This document shows positions 19,879 through 34,610 of a DNA stretch of 64,000 bases, one piece after another. Numbering within the stretch: the first letter of the stretch is position 1; each line of letters starts with the position of its first letter. Where the stretch lies: contig NZ_VJNB01000001.1 of the NCBI RefSeq assembly GCF_007556595.1, positions 62,001-126,000 on the forward strand, given 5' to 3'. The stretch comes from Tepidimonas alkaliphilus. Its GTDB lineage: Bacteria; Pseudomonadota; Gammaproteobacteria; Burkholderiales; Burkholderiaceae_C. The notes under the pieces were generated by a model. It saw only the letters and a program-made list of their open reading frames with translations, was not told where the DNA came from and did not search any database. A program made the translations under genes and the position numbers.

Positions 19879-21294
19879 ATGGCCAAGACCGTCGCCGACG
19901 TCATGAACATGATCAAGGAAAACGACGTCAAGTTCGTCGATTTCCGCTTCACCGACACCCGGGGCAAGGAGCAGCACGTCACCGTGCCGATCTCCGCCTT
20001 CAGCGAGGACAAGTTCACCTCGGGTCATGCCTTCGATGGTTCGTCGATCGCCGGCTGGAAGGGCATCGAGGCCTCCGACATGCTGCTGATGCCCGACCCC
20101 AACACGGCCAACATCGACCCGTTCTACGAGGAGACGACGCTGTTCCTGCAGTGCGACGTCATCGAGCCGAGCGACGGCAAGGCCTACGACCGCGACCCGC
20201 GCTCGATCGCCAAGCGCGCCGAAGCCTACCTGAAGGCCTCGGGCCTGGGGGATACCGCCTATTTCGGTCCCGAGCCGGAGTTCTTCGTCTTCGACAGCGT
20301 GACTTGGAACACCTCGATGGGCAAGGTGGGGTACGAGATCGAGGAATACGAGGCGTCATGGAACACCGGCACCAAGTATGAGAACGGCAACCGCGGCCAC
20401 CGCCCCGCGGTTAAGGGGGGCTACTTCCCCGTGCCGCCGGTGGACAGCTCGCATGACATGCGCGCCGAGATGGTGCTGATCCTCGAGAAGCTCGGCATCC
20501 CGGTGGAAGTGTTCCACCACGAGGTGGCCGGCGCCGGCCAGTGCGAGATCGGCACCAAGTTCAGCACGCTGGTGGAGCGCGCCGACTGGACGCAGACGCT
20601 CAAGTACGTGATCTGGAACGTGGCCGAGCGCTACGGCAAGACCGCCACCTTCATGCCCAAGCCAATGGCCGGTGACAACGGCAGCGGCATGCACGTGCAC
20701 CAGTCGGTGTGGAAGGACGGCAAGAACCTGTTCGCCGGTGACGGCTACGCGGGCTTGAGCGACTTCGCGCTGTACTACATCGGCGGCATCATCAAGCACG
20801 CCCGCGCGCTCAACGCCATCACCAACCCGACCACCAACAGCTACAAGCGCCTGGTGCCGGGCTTCGAGGCCCCGGTCAAGCTGGCCTACTCGGCGCGCAA
20901 CCGCTCGGCCTCGATCCGCATCCCCTACGTGGCCAACCCGAAGGCGCGCCGTATCGAGGCGCGTTTCCCGGACCCGATGGCCAACCCGTACCTGTGCTTC
21001 GCGGCGCTGCTGATGGCCGGTCTGGACGGCGTGGAGAATAAGATCCACCCGGGCGAGGCCGCCACCAAGGACCTCTACCACCTGCCGCCGGAGGAGGACA
21101 AGCTGGTGCCGACCGTCTGCCACAGCCTCGACCAGGCTCTCGAGTATCTCGACAAGGATCGCGCCTTCCTGACCAAGGGCGGCGTCTTCACCGACTCGAT
21201 GATCGACGCCTACATCGAGCTGAAGATGCAGGAGGTGACCCGGTTCCGCATGGTGCCGCATCCGGTCGAGTTCGACATGTACTACAGCCTGTAA
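19879..21294 (+). CDS. glnA: Glutamine synthetase type I
   Basis: 471 residues. It makes glutamine from glutamate, ammonia and ATP. It has the GS signatures [19 protein letters not shown] and [18 protein letters not shown], and the adenylylation Tyr400 in [11 protein letters not shown], so it belongs to the covalently regulated GSI-beta group. An AAGGAG lies 7 bases before the ATG. Controlled by the sigma-54 promoter and NtrC site upstream and followed by a strong hairpin, then ntrB and ntrC. Confidence 0.98.
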   Translation: MAKTVADVMNMIKENDVKFVDFRFTDTRGKEQHVTVPISAFSEDKFTSGHAFDGSSIAGWKGIEASDMLLMPDPNTANIDPFYEETTLFLQCDVIEPSDGKAYDRDPRSIAKRAEAYLKASGLGDTAYFGPEPEFFVFDSVTWNTSMGKVGYEIEEYEASWNTGTKYENGNRGHRPAVKGGYFPVPPVDSSHDMRAEMVLILEKLGIPVEVFHHEVAGAGQCEIGTKFSTLVERADWTQTLKYVIWNVAERYGKTATFMPKPMAGDNGSGMHVHQSVWKDGKNLFAGDGYAGLSDFALYYIGGIIKHARALNAITNPTTNSYKRLVPGFEAPVKLAYSARNRSASIRIPYVANPKARRIEARFPDPMANPYLCFAALLMAGLDGVENKIHPGEAATKDLYHLPPEEDKLVPTVCHSLDQALEYLDKDRAFLTKGGVFTDSMIDAYIELKMQEVTRFRMVPHPVEFDMYYSL

Positions 21295-21336
21295 GGCAGG
21301 CGTTGACGGCGCCCCGGTAGGGGCCATCCGATGATG

Positions 21337-21370
21337 GCGGGGCGGCCGGCGTGCCGCCCCGCGGCGTTTT
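21337..21370 (+). terminator. Terminator-like hairpin after glnA
   Basis: A perfect 10-base stem (GCGGGGCGGC / GCCGCCCCGC at 21337-21346 and 21353-21362) with a 6-base loop, then GGCG and TTTT. It would separate high glnA transcription from the ntrBC genes while allowing some read-through. Confidence 0.65.
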
Positions 21371-21387
21371 CGGGGATACTGTGGTGC

Positions 21388-21954
21388 ATGGCCATGCGAG
21401 CGAATCCGAAGCGATGCGGGATGGGGGGCGCCGTGCTGGCGGCGGCGCTGGTGGCTGCCGTGCCGGCGCTGGCCCAGGGCGGCAAGATCTGGCGCTGCGG
21501 CAACGAGTACACCAACAACCCCGGCGCCGACCCGGCCGCGCGGGGCTGCCGCGAGGTGCTGGGCGGCAACCTGACGATCGTCGAGGGCACGCGCCCGGCG
21601 CCGCCCCCCGGAGCCGCAGCCGCAGCGGGTTCATCGGCGGGGGCGGGTAGCGGCGCCGCCAACGGCGCGGCGCGCACGCCGGCCGAGCGCGTGACCCCGG
21701 ACCAGCAGCGTCAGCGCGACCTGGAGGCGCGCCGCATCCTCGAGCAGGAACTGCGGCGCGCGCAGGAGCGGCTGGAGCAGGCGCGCGCCGAGTGGGCGCA
21801 AGCGCAGGCGGCCCGTCCGGCCGGGACGCGTGGCGAGGCGGCTTCAGGGTCGGCGCGAGCTGACGAATTGCGCGCCCGCGTCGAGCGCGCCGAGGCCGAC
21901 GTGGCGGCGCTGCGGCGCGAGCTGGCGCGCCTGCCGGCGGCCGACGCCCGCTGA
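21388..21954 (+). CDS. Small exported protein of unknown function between glnA and ntrB
   Basis: 188 residues from the ATG at 21388; an in-frame ATG at 21331 is less likely because it lies inside the glnA terminator. Residues 1-30 are a Sec signal peptide ending in VPALAQ. The mature N-terminus has IWRCGNEYTNNP with two Cys about 20 residues apart, reminiscent of DUF4124-type periplasmic domains. An Ala/Gly/Pro linker (about 65-95) leads to a coiled coil rich in Arg, Glu and Ala (about 100-180). GATACT ends 7 bases before the ATG. It stops 7 bases before ntrB, so it is cotranscribed with ntrBC. I do not recognise a function. Confidence 0.75.
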   Translation: MAMRANPKRCGMGGAVLAAALVAAVPALAQGGKIWRCGNEYTNNPGADPAARGCREVLGGNLTIVEGTRPAPPPGAAAAAGSSAGAGSGAANGAARTPAERVTPDQQRQRDLEARRILEQELRRAQERLEQARAEWAQAQAARPAGTRGEAASGSARADELRARVERAEADVAALRRELARLPAADAR

Positions 21955-21961
21955 GCGCCCG

Positions 21962-23032
21962 ATGGCCCGCGCGCACCCCCCCGCCGAATACGCGGCGCTG
22001 GACCTGCTGGCCACCCTGGTGGCGGTGGTCGACGGCCAGGGCTGCATCCGCTTCGCCAACCACGCGCTGGAAGACGCCATCGGCCTGTCGCGCCGCAACC
22101 TGCTCGGCGTCGATCTGGCCGACTGGCTCATGCAGCCGCAGCTGTGGCGCAACGCGCTGGACGGCGCGCAGGCGCACGAGTACGCCGTGGTGCGCTACGA
22201 CACGCAGCTGCGCCGCCTGCTGCGTGAGCCGCTGCCGGTGCACCTGGTGCTGGCCGCCACCGAGTCGCGCGAGCAGCGCGTGGTCGAGATGCTGCCGCTG
22301 GAGCAGCAGGCGCGCCAGGAGCGCGAGGAGCGGCTGCTGGAGCAGGCGCAGGCCAACAAGGAGCTGATCCGCAACCTCGCGCACGAGATCAAAAACCCGC
22401 TGGGCGGCATCCGCGGCGCGGCGCAGCTGCTGCAGCTGGAGCTCGGGGATCGCGCCGACCTGGCGGAGTACACCGACGTCATCGTGCACGAGGCCGACCG
22501 GCTGCAGGCGCTGGTGGACCGGCTGCTGGCGCCGCACCGCCGTGCCCCGCAATGGGGCGAGGTCAACATCCACGAGGTGTGCGAGCGCGTGCGCGCGATC
22601 CTGCTGGCGGAGTTCCCGCGCGGTCTGGAGGTGGTGCGCGACTACGACACCTCGATCCCCGAATTCCGCGGCGACCGCGAGCTGCTGATCCAGGCGGTGC
22701 TGAATCTTGCCCACAACGCCGCGCAGGCGCTGCGCGAGCGCATCGAGGCGGGGGATGCCCGCATCACGCTGCGCACCCGCGTGCAGCGCCAGGTGACGTT
22801 CGGCAAGCGGCGCGTGCGGCTGGCATTGGAATTGCATGTGATCGACAACGGCCCCGGCGTGCCCGAGGACATCCGCGACCGCATCTTCTATCCGCTGGTG
22901 TCCGGGCGCGACGGGGGGACGGGGCTCGGCCTGACGCTGGCGCAGACCTTCGTGCAGCAGCACCAGGGCCTGATCGAGTGCGACAGCCGGCCCGGTCACA
23001 CCGATTTCACGATCCTGATCCCGCTGTCGTAG
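21962..23032 (+). CDS. glnL: Nitrogen regulation sensor kinase NtrB
   Basis: 356 residues. A PAS domain (about 8-110) is followed by the phosphoacceptor His141 in LAHEIKNPLGGIRGAAQLL and an HATPase domain with NLAHNAAQAL, DNGPGVP and GGTGLGLTLAQ. No membrane segments, as expected for the cytosolic, PII-controlled NtrB. It phosphorylates or dephosphorylates NtrC, encoded 37 bases downstream. Confidence 0.95.
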   Translation: MARAHPPAEYAALDLLATLVAVVDGQGCIRFANHALEDAIGLSRRNLLGVDLADWLMQPQLWRNALDGAQAHEYAVVRYDTQLRRLLREPLPVHLVLAATESREQRVVEMLPLEQQARQEREERLLEQAQANKELIRNLAHEIKNPLGGIRGAAQLLQLELGDRADLAEYTDVIVHEADRLQALVDRLLAPHRRAPQWGEVNIHEVCERVRAILLAEFPRGLEVVRDYDTSIPEFRGDRELLIQAVLNLAHNAAQALRERIEAGDARITLRTRVQRQVTFGKRRVRLALELHVIDNGPGVPEDIRDRIFYPLVSGRDGGTGLGLTLAQTFVQQHQGLIECDSRPGHTDFTILIPLS

Positions 23033-23069
23033 GCCGGCGGGGCGGGGTCGGCAGCGTCGAGGCTTGCCC

Positions 23070-24542
<1,473 letters not shown>

Positions 24543-24571
24543 GTCGCGGCATGGAGTGAGGCCGCCGCCGT

Positions 24572-24591
24572 CGCCCCGGCGCGCCGGGGCG
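24572..24591. repeat. Perfect 20-bp GC palindrome between convergent ntrC and xthA
   Basis: Two 10-base arms (CGCCCCGGCG on the left) meet without spacer, about 30 bases past the ntrC stop and 9 bases past the exonuclease stop on the other strand. No T-tract on either side. Possibly a two-way transcription or degradation barrier. Confidence 0.65.
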
Positions 24592-24600
24592 GGCGCGCGG

Positions 24601-25392
24601 TTAGCCGTCGAGCGTCAGCACCACCGGCGCGTGGTCGCTCGGCTGCGCTCGCTTGCGCAGCGCGCGCTCGATCGTGCAGGCGCGCACCAGCGGGCGCAGC
24701 GCCTCGCTGACGAGGATGTGGTCGATGCGCAGGCCGCGGTTCTTGACGAACGCGAGCTGCCGGTAGTCCCACCAAGTGTAGGTGCCGGGCGGCGGGTCGA
24801 ACAGCCGCAGCGCGTCGTGCAGGCCCAGCTGCAGCAACGCCTGCAGGTGGGCGCGCTCCTCGTCGGTGCAGTGGATGGCGCCGCGCAGCCCTTCCGGATC
24901 CCAGACGTCGCGGTCGTCGAAGGTGATGTTGAAGTCGCCCAAGAGCACGAGGCGCGGATGGCGCGCCAGCTCGCCGGCCAGCCAGCCGCGCAGCGCCTGC
25001 AGCCAGCGCATCTTGTAGGCAAATTTGTCGCTGCCGGGCGCCTGCCCGTTGGGCACGTAGACGCCAACCACGCGCAGCGGTGCGTCGGCGCCAGCGGGCT
25101 GCACGGTGGCGGCGATCAGGCGCGCCTGCTCGTCGTCCAGGCCCGGCAGGTTGCGCTGCACGTCGGTCAACGTGCCGGGCGCGCGCACCAGCAACGCCAC
25201 GCCGTTGTAGGTCTTCTGGCCCAGCCAGGCGGCGTGGTAGCCGGCCTGCGCCAGCGCCTCGTGCGGGAACTTGTCATGCGGCAGCTTGAGTTCCTGCAGC
25301 GCCACCACGGCGGGGGCGCGCTCGGCCAGCCAGTCCAGCAGCTGCGGCAGGCGCACCGCGAGCGAATTCACGTTCCAAGTGGCGATATCCAT
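24601..25392 (-). CDS. xthA: Exodeoxyribonuclease III
   Basis: 263 residues. AP endonuclease/3'-5' exonuclease of base-excision repair. It has the family motifs TWNVNSLAVRL, LQELK (catalytic Glu), GVYVPNG, LGDFNIT, the LRIDHIL block and the C-terminal SDHAPVVLTL. Convergent with ntrC; the DUF455 gene lies 63 bases upstream on the same strand. Confidence 0.96.
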   Translation of the reverse strand: MDIATWNVNSLAVRLPQLLDWLAERAPAVVALQELKLPHDKFPHEALAQAGYHAAWLGQKTYNGVALLVRAPGTLTDVQRNLPGLDDEQARLIAATVQPAGADAPLRVVGVYVPNGQAPGSDKFAYKMRWLQALRGWLAGELARHPRLVLLGDFNITFDDRDVWDPEGLRGAIHCTDEERAHLQALLQLGLHDALRLFDPPPGTYTWWDYRQLAFVKNRGLRIDHILVSEALRPLVRACTIERALRKRAQPSDHAPVVLTLDG

Positions 25393-25455
25393 GGGGCGGT
25401 GGGTGGAAGGGGGGGGCGAAGCGAGCGAGGGTCGAGCGAGGTGGCGGCGGACGTT

Positions 25456-26337
25456 TCAGGGGGCTTGCTGCAGCCACGCCAGCTCGGCGGCGCTAAAACC
25501 CGCGCGCTGGCGCGCCTCCGTGTTGAGCGGCGGACGCGGCCGCGGGGCGCGGTACTGTCGCATCAAGTGGCGGAAGTGCGGCAGCGGCTCCAGCCCGCGC
25601 TGCGCGCACAGCCAGCCGTACCAGCGGTTGCCGATCGCCACGTGGCCAACCTCGTCGCGCAGGATGACGTCGAGGATCGCCGCCAGCGCCAGCGCCTGCG
25701 GCGTGCCGGCCTGGCGCAGCTTGGCCTGGATCGGCGGCGTGGCGTCCAGCCCGCGCGCCTCCAGCGTGCGCGGCACCAGCGCCATGCGCGCCACCACGTC
25801 GCCGGCGGTGCGCGCGCACATCGTCCACAGGCCGTCGTGGGCGTCGAAGTCGCCGTAGGCCCAGCCGCGGCCGCCGTCGGGCCGCGGCAGCGTGGCCAGG
25901 TGCTGGCGCAGCAGGTCGAAGTGCTCGGCCTCCTCCGCGGCTACGCGCCACCAGTCGCGGTAGAAGTCGGGCGGCAGGCCGTCGAAGCGCCACACCGCAT
26001 CCAGCGCCAGGTTGATGGCGTTGAACTCGATGTGGGCGATGGCGTGCGCCAGCGCCGCGTGCCCCTCCGGCGTGAACGGGGAACGCGCCGGTACCTCAGC
26101 CGGGTCGACCAGCCGCGGGCGCGACGGGCGGCCCGGCAGCGGGCGATCCGGCGGGGGTGTGAGCATGGCGTGCAGGTCGAGCCAGCCCGACTGCGGCCAG
26201 CCCGCCGCCGACCACGCGAGCCAGGCCGCGCGCACCCCGGCCACCTTGGCGGACGGATCCGGTTCCGTAAGCCAGTGCAGCGCCTCGGCGCGCATGTCGC
26301 GGGCGGTGGCGGAAACGGTGGACGGCGCAGCGGGCAT
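25456..26337 (-). CDS. DUF455 ferritin-like protein
   Basis: 293 residues. Ferritin-like four-helix protein with likely metal-binding Glu/His residues in [26 protein letters not shown] and [14 protein letters not shown]. The family may be a di-iron oxygenase related to MiaE; substrate unknown. It is divergent from the gamma carbonic anhydrase gene with only 16 bases between the two start codons, and TAGAAT on its strand ends exactly 7 bases before its ATG, so the mRNA may be leaderless. Confidence 0.85.
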   Translation of the reverse strand: MPAAPSTVSATARDMRAEALHWLTEPDPSAKVAGVRAAWLAWSAAGWPQSGWLDLHAMLTPPPDRPLPGRPSRPRLVDPAEVPARSPFTPEGHAALAHAIAHIEFNAINLALDAVWRFDGLPPDFYRDWWRVAAEEAEHFDLLRQHLATLPRPDGGRGWAYGDFDAHDGLWTMCARTAGDVVARMALVPRTLEARGLDATPPIQAKLRQAGTPQALALAAILDVILRDEVGHVAIGNRWYGWLCAQRGLEPLPHFRHLMRQYRAPRPRPPLNTEARQRAGFSAAELAWLQQAP

Positions 26338-26340
26338 CGA

Positions 26341-26350
26341 TAGAATTCTA
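26341..26350. promoter_or_regulatory. Palindromic shared -10 element for two divergent genes
   Basis: TAGAATTCTA reads as TAGAAT on both strands. On each strand the hexamer ends exactly 7 bases before an ATG (26354 on plus, 26337 on minus), where transcription would begin at or next to the start codon. The -35 regions would lie inside the opposite gene: TGGACG at 26319 for the plus strand with a 16-base spacer, weaker for the minus strand. Confidence 0.6.
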
Positions 26351-26353
26351 AGG

Positions 26354-26881
26354 ATGGCGATTTACCAGCTCGACGACCTGCGTCCCGACCTGCACCCCAC
26401 CGCCTGGGTGGCCGACAGCGCCCGCGTGATCGGGCGCGTGGCGCTCGGGGCCGACGTCAGCGTCTGGGACGGCGCCGTGCTGCGCGGCGACAACGACCCG
26501 ATCACGATCGGCGAGGGCAGCAACGTGCAGGACGGCAGCGTGCTGCACACCGACGTCGGCGTGCCGCTGACGATCGGCGCGCGCGTCACGATCGGGCACA
26601 TGGTGATGCTGCACGGCTGCACGATCGGCGACGAGTCGCTGATCGGCATCGGCGCCATCGTGCTCAACGGCGCGCGCATCGGCCGCCACTGTCTGGTGGG
26701 GGCGGGTGCGCTCGTCACCGAGGGCAAGGCGTTTCCGGACGGCGTGCTGATCCTCGGCAGCCCGGCCAAGGTCGTGCGCAGCCTGAGCCCCGAGGAGATC
26801 GAGGCGCTGCGCTTGAGCGCCCGGCACTACATCGACAGTGCGCGCCGCTTCCGCGCCGGCCTGCGCCGGCTGGACGCCTGA
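26354..26881 (+). CDS. Gamma carbonic anhydrase family protein
   Basis: 175 residues from the ATG at 26354. A left-handed beta helix made of hexapeptide repeats, with [40 protein letters not shown] and [10 protein letters not shown]; the metal-ligand His residues are in HTD and GH..MLHG. YrdA/PaaY-like members bind zinc, but many are inactive as carbonic anhydrases, so the activity is uncertain. Short spacing to hslO (17 bases) suggests cotranscription. No SD: the ATG is probably near the 5' end of the mRNA. Confidence 0.9.
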   Translation: MAIYQLDDLRPDLHPTAWVADSARVIGRVALGADVSVWDGAVLRGDNDPITIGEGSNVQDGSVLHTDVGVPLTIGARVTIGHMVMLHGCTIGDESLIGIGAIVLNGARIGRHCLVGAGALVTEGKAFPDGVLILGSPAKVVRSLSPEEIEALRLSARHYIDSARRFRAGLRRLDA

Positions 26882-26898
26882 CGGCAGGGGCGGCGCGC

Positions 26899-27879
26899 GT
26901 GTCGGAATTGCAGCGCTTCCTGTTCGACGGCGTGCCGGTGCGCGGCGCGCTGGTGCGGCTGACCGGCGACTGGCAGGCGCTGCTGCAGCGCCGCGCGGCC
27001 TGCGGCGGCTACCCGCCGGCGGTCGCGGCGCTGCTGGGCGAGATGACCGCCGCCGCGGTGCTGCTGCACACGCACGTCAAGTTCGCCGGCACGCTGGTGC
27101 TGCAGATCCTGGGCGACGGGCCGGTCAAGGTGGCGGTGGCGGAGGTGCAGCCGGATCTGGCCTTCCGCGCCACGGCCACCGTGATCGGCGAGGTGGCGCC
27201 GCAGGCGCCGCTGGCGGACATGGTCAACGTGCTGGGGCAGGGCCGCTGCGCGATCACGCTGGACCCGCGCCAGGCGTCGCCGAACCTCAAGCCGTACCAG
27301 GGCATCGTGCCGCTGGTGGATGCGTCCGGCCGCAAGCTGCCGCGCCTGGCGGACATGCTGGAGCACTACATGCGCCAGAGCGAGCAGCTCGACACCCGGC
27401 TGGTGCTGGCGGCCGATGAGCGCACCGCCGCCGGGCTGCTGATCCAGCGCATGCCGACCACCGGCGAGGGCAACCTCGCCGGCACCGCGGCGGTGACCGC
27501 CGAGGGCGACGCGCTGGACGCCAACGAGGACTTCCGCCGCCTGGCGCTGCTGGCCGGCAGCCTCAAGCCGGAGGAGCTGCTGACGCTGGACGGCGACACC
27601 ATCCTGCACCGTCTGTTCTGGCAGGAACGGCTGCTGCGCCTGGCGCCGCAGGGGCAGGCGAGCCAGCCACATTTCGCCTGCACCTGTTCGCGCGAGCGCG
27701 TGGCGGCGATGCTGCGCGGGCTGGGCGTGTCGGAGGTGGAGGCGATCCTGGCGGAGCAGGGCGAGGTGGACGTAGCGTGCGAGTTCTGCGGCCAGCGCTA
27801 CCGCTTCGATCCGGTGGATGCGGCGCGGCTGTTCCTGGAGCCGGCGCAGCACTCCCCCGGCAGCGACCAGCTGCAGTAG
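26899..27879 (+). CDS. hslO: Redox-regulated chaperone Hsp33
   Basis: 326 residues, GTG start. The N-terminal chaperone domain has the LLGEMTAAAVLLHTHVKF block. The C-terminal zinc-binding redox switch has CTCSRERV and CEFCGQRY (CxC and CxxC), which release zinc and form disulfides under oxidative stress. Follows the gamma carbonic anhydrase gene closely and is convergent with ftsB. Confidence 0.96.
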   Translation: MSELQRFLFDGVPVRGALVRLTGDWQALLQRRAACGGYPPAVAALLGEMTAAAVLLHTHVKFAGTLVLQILGDGPVKVAVAEVQPDLAFRATATVIGEVAPQAPLADMVNVLGQGRCAITLDPRQASPNLKPYQGIVPLVDASGRKLPRLADMLEHYMRQSEQLDTRLVLAADERTAAGLLIQRMPTTGEGNLAGTAAVTAEGDALDANEDFRRLALLAGSLKPEELLTLDGDTILHRLFWQERLLRLAPQGQASQPHFACTCSRERVAAMLRGLGVSEVEAILAEQGEVDVACEFCGQRYRFDPVDAARLFLEPAQHSPGSDQLQ

Positions 27880-27889
27880 GGCGGCCCGC

Positions 27890-28192
27890 TCACGGACGCG
27901 CGCCGACGGCGGCTGGGCGCTGGATCTGCACGAAGATCTCGTCGGGCTTGACCAGCCCCAGCTCCTGGCGCGCGATCTCCTCCACCGTCTCCAGCCCCTC
28001 GCGCAGGTCGCGCACCTCGGCGGCGAGCCGCTCGTTGCGCTGGCGCGCCTGCTCGTTGGCCAGCTCCAGCTCCGCCAGCTCGCGCCGCAGCGCGCGCACT
28101 TCCGCCACGCTGGCCCGGCCGAACCAGATGTGCCCCTGCACCAGCGCGAGCAGCGCCAGCAGCAGCAGCGTCACCCAGCGCGCCGGGCGCAT
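27890..28192 (-). CDS. ftsB: Cell-division protein FtsB
   Basis: 100 residues. A single N-terminal transmembrane helix (about 5-22) is followed by a coiled coil (about 28-70) and the septum-initiator signature VEEIARQELGLVKPDEIF. Works with FtsL and FtsQ at the septum. It lies 19 bases after eno, the usual arrangement in proteobacteria. Confidence 0.93.
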   Translation of the reverse strand: MRPARWVTLLLLALLALVQGHIWFGRASVAEVRALRRELAELELANEQARQRNERLAAEVRDLREGLETVEEIARQELGLVKPDEIFVQIQRPAAVGARP

Positions 28193-28211
28193 CGGGGTCG
28201 TCCGGTTGCGG

Positions 28212-29561
<1,350 letters not shown>

Positions 29562-29852
29562 TCAGGCCGCACCCTCGACGGCGATCATGCGCATGACGGC
29601 AGCCCCGGCGCGCGCCTCGCGCGCGCGGCGGTATTCGGGCGAGTCGTAAAACGCGCGCGCCGCCTCCACCGACGGGAAGCGCAGCACGACGATGCGGCTG
29701 GGCTGCCAGCTGCCTTCCAGCACGGTGACCGCGCCGCCGCGCACCAGCACCTCGGCGCCGTGCGCCTGCATGGCGGCGCTGGACCAGCGCTTGTATTCCT
29801 CGTACTGTTGCGGATCGGTGACGTCAACGTCGGCGATGATGTAGGCGCTCAT
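29562..29852 (-). CDS. DUF1330 small protein
   Basis: 96 residues, ATG at 29852 overlapping the hepT stop (ATGA). It has the ferredoxin-like DUF1330 features AYIIADVDVTDPQQYEEY, GGAVTVLEGSW and YDSPEYRRARE. Function unknown. DUF1330 genes commonly sit between kdsA and eno in Burkholderiales; here the two toxin-antitoxin genes separate it from kdsA. Confidence 0.88.
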   Translation of the reverse strand: MSAYIIADVDVTDPQQYEEYKRWSSAAMQAHGAEVLVRGGAVTVLEGSWQPSRIVVLRFPSVEAARAFYDSPEYRRAREARAGAAVMRMIAVEGAA

Positions 29853-30289
29853 GATGGTTCGGTGGGGGTGTCGAGGGCGCGCTGCAGCACCAGGCCGGCA
29901 AAGCGCAGCAGGGTGTCCAGTTCGCGGTCGATGACCGCGCGCGCAATCTCGGGGTCGAGATCCTGGTATTCGTGCACCAGCACGTTGCGAAACGCCACCA
30001 TGCGGCCCAGCTCCGCCGCCAGCGCGGCGTCGATCCAGCCATGGCGGGCCAGCGCCTGGAACGCGGCGCGCGCGCCTTCGGGCGCGCCCAGCCGCGCCTC
30101 GGCCACGATCAGGTTGGCCATGTCGATGGCCTGCTCGCAGGCGCGCTGGACGTTGAGCAGCGCCGCATCCTGGTGCGTGAAGTCGTGCGCGAAGTCGTCG
30201 GTGGCGGCGCGCTCGGCGCGCGCCCGCTGCACGGCGCGCTGCAGCCGCTGGGCCTTCTGGGCCAGCACCTCGCGCAGCGTCGGCGTCAC
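29849..30289 (-). CDS. hepT: HepT-like toxin (HEPN ribonuclease)
   Basis: 146 residues from the GTG at 30289, which overlaps the mntA stop (GTGA); an open frame further upstream belongs to mntA. All-helical HEPN protein with the active-site motif RNVLVHEY, which fits R-X4-H-X-Y exactly, so the RNase site looks intact. In characterised pairs MntA silences HepT by adding AMP to the Tyr of this motif. The stop overlaps the DUF1330 start by 4 bases. Family labels: DUF86. Confidence 0.88.
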   Translation of the reverse strand: MTPTLREVLAQKAQRLQRAVQRARAERAATDDFAHDFTHQDAALLNVQRACEQAIDMANLIVAEARLGAPEGARAAFQALARHGWIDAALAAELGRMVAFRNVLVHEYQDLDPEIARAVIDRELDTLLRFAGLVLQRALDTPTEPS

Positions 30290-30701
30290 GCGGCGGCCTC
30301 CTGCAGCTCGGTGGCAAGCCGGCGCAGCGCGGCGCGGCGGGCCGGCTGCAGATCCTGCCAGTCGCGCAGCACGCGCGCCCACAGGCGCCAGGCGTCGCGC
30401 TCATCCTGCGCCAGCAGCAGCCGCCCGCTCGAGAGGACGATGAACTGCGTCACGGTCGGCGCGCGCGCCAGATCCAGCAGGTCCACCTCGCGCCCGAGCC
30501 GCTCGCCGAGCCGCGCGGCGGCCTGCAGCCAGCGTTCGGCGGGCAGCGGCTGGGCCAGCCACACCGCGACGTCCAAGTCGCTGTCGGGGCGCAGCGCGTC
30601 GCGCGTCGCACTGCCGTGCAGCCAGGCCAGCGTCGCCTCCGGCAGCGCGTCGCGCAGCGCCGTGCGCAGCGCCTCGTCGAGCGGGTGGGCCTGCGGCGGC
30701 G

Positions 30702-30705
<4 letters not shown>
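30286..30705 (-). CDS. mntA: MntA-like nucleotidyltransferase antitoxin
   Basis: 139 residues, ATG at 30705 overlapping the kdsA stop (ATGA). Minimal nucleotidyltransferase with the motif [15 protein letters not shown], matching GS-X10-DXD, so the catalytic site is intact. Known members transfer AMP to the HepT toxin encoded next. Order here is antitoxin then toxin. No separate promoter or operator is visible, so expression appears to depend on the pyrG-kdsA transcript. Confidence 0.88.
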
Positions 30706-34526
<3,821 letters not shown>

Positions 34527-34541
34527 CGCGGCCGAGGGGCC

Positions 34542-34556
34542 CGGCCGTCACGGCCG
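34542..34556. repeat. 15-bp palindrome between convergent coaBC and RND genes
   Basis: CGGCCGT, one base, ACGGCCG: a perfect 7+7 inverted repeat without a T-tract in the 84-base junction. Same type of element as at other convergent ends in this window, though here the GC-rich context makes chance more likely. Confidence 0.4.
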
Positions 34557-34610
34557 TCGGCTCGGTCGGCGGGGTCGCTCAACCCGGCAGCGGTCACGCG
34601 GCGGCCGGCC

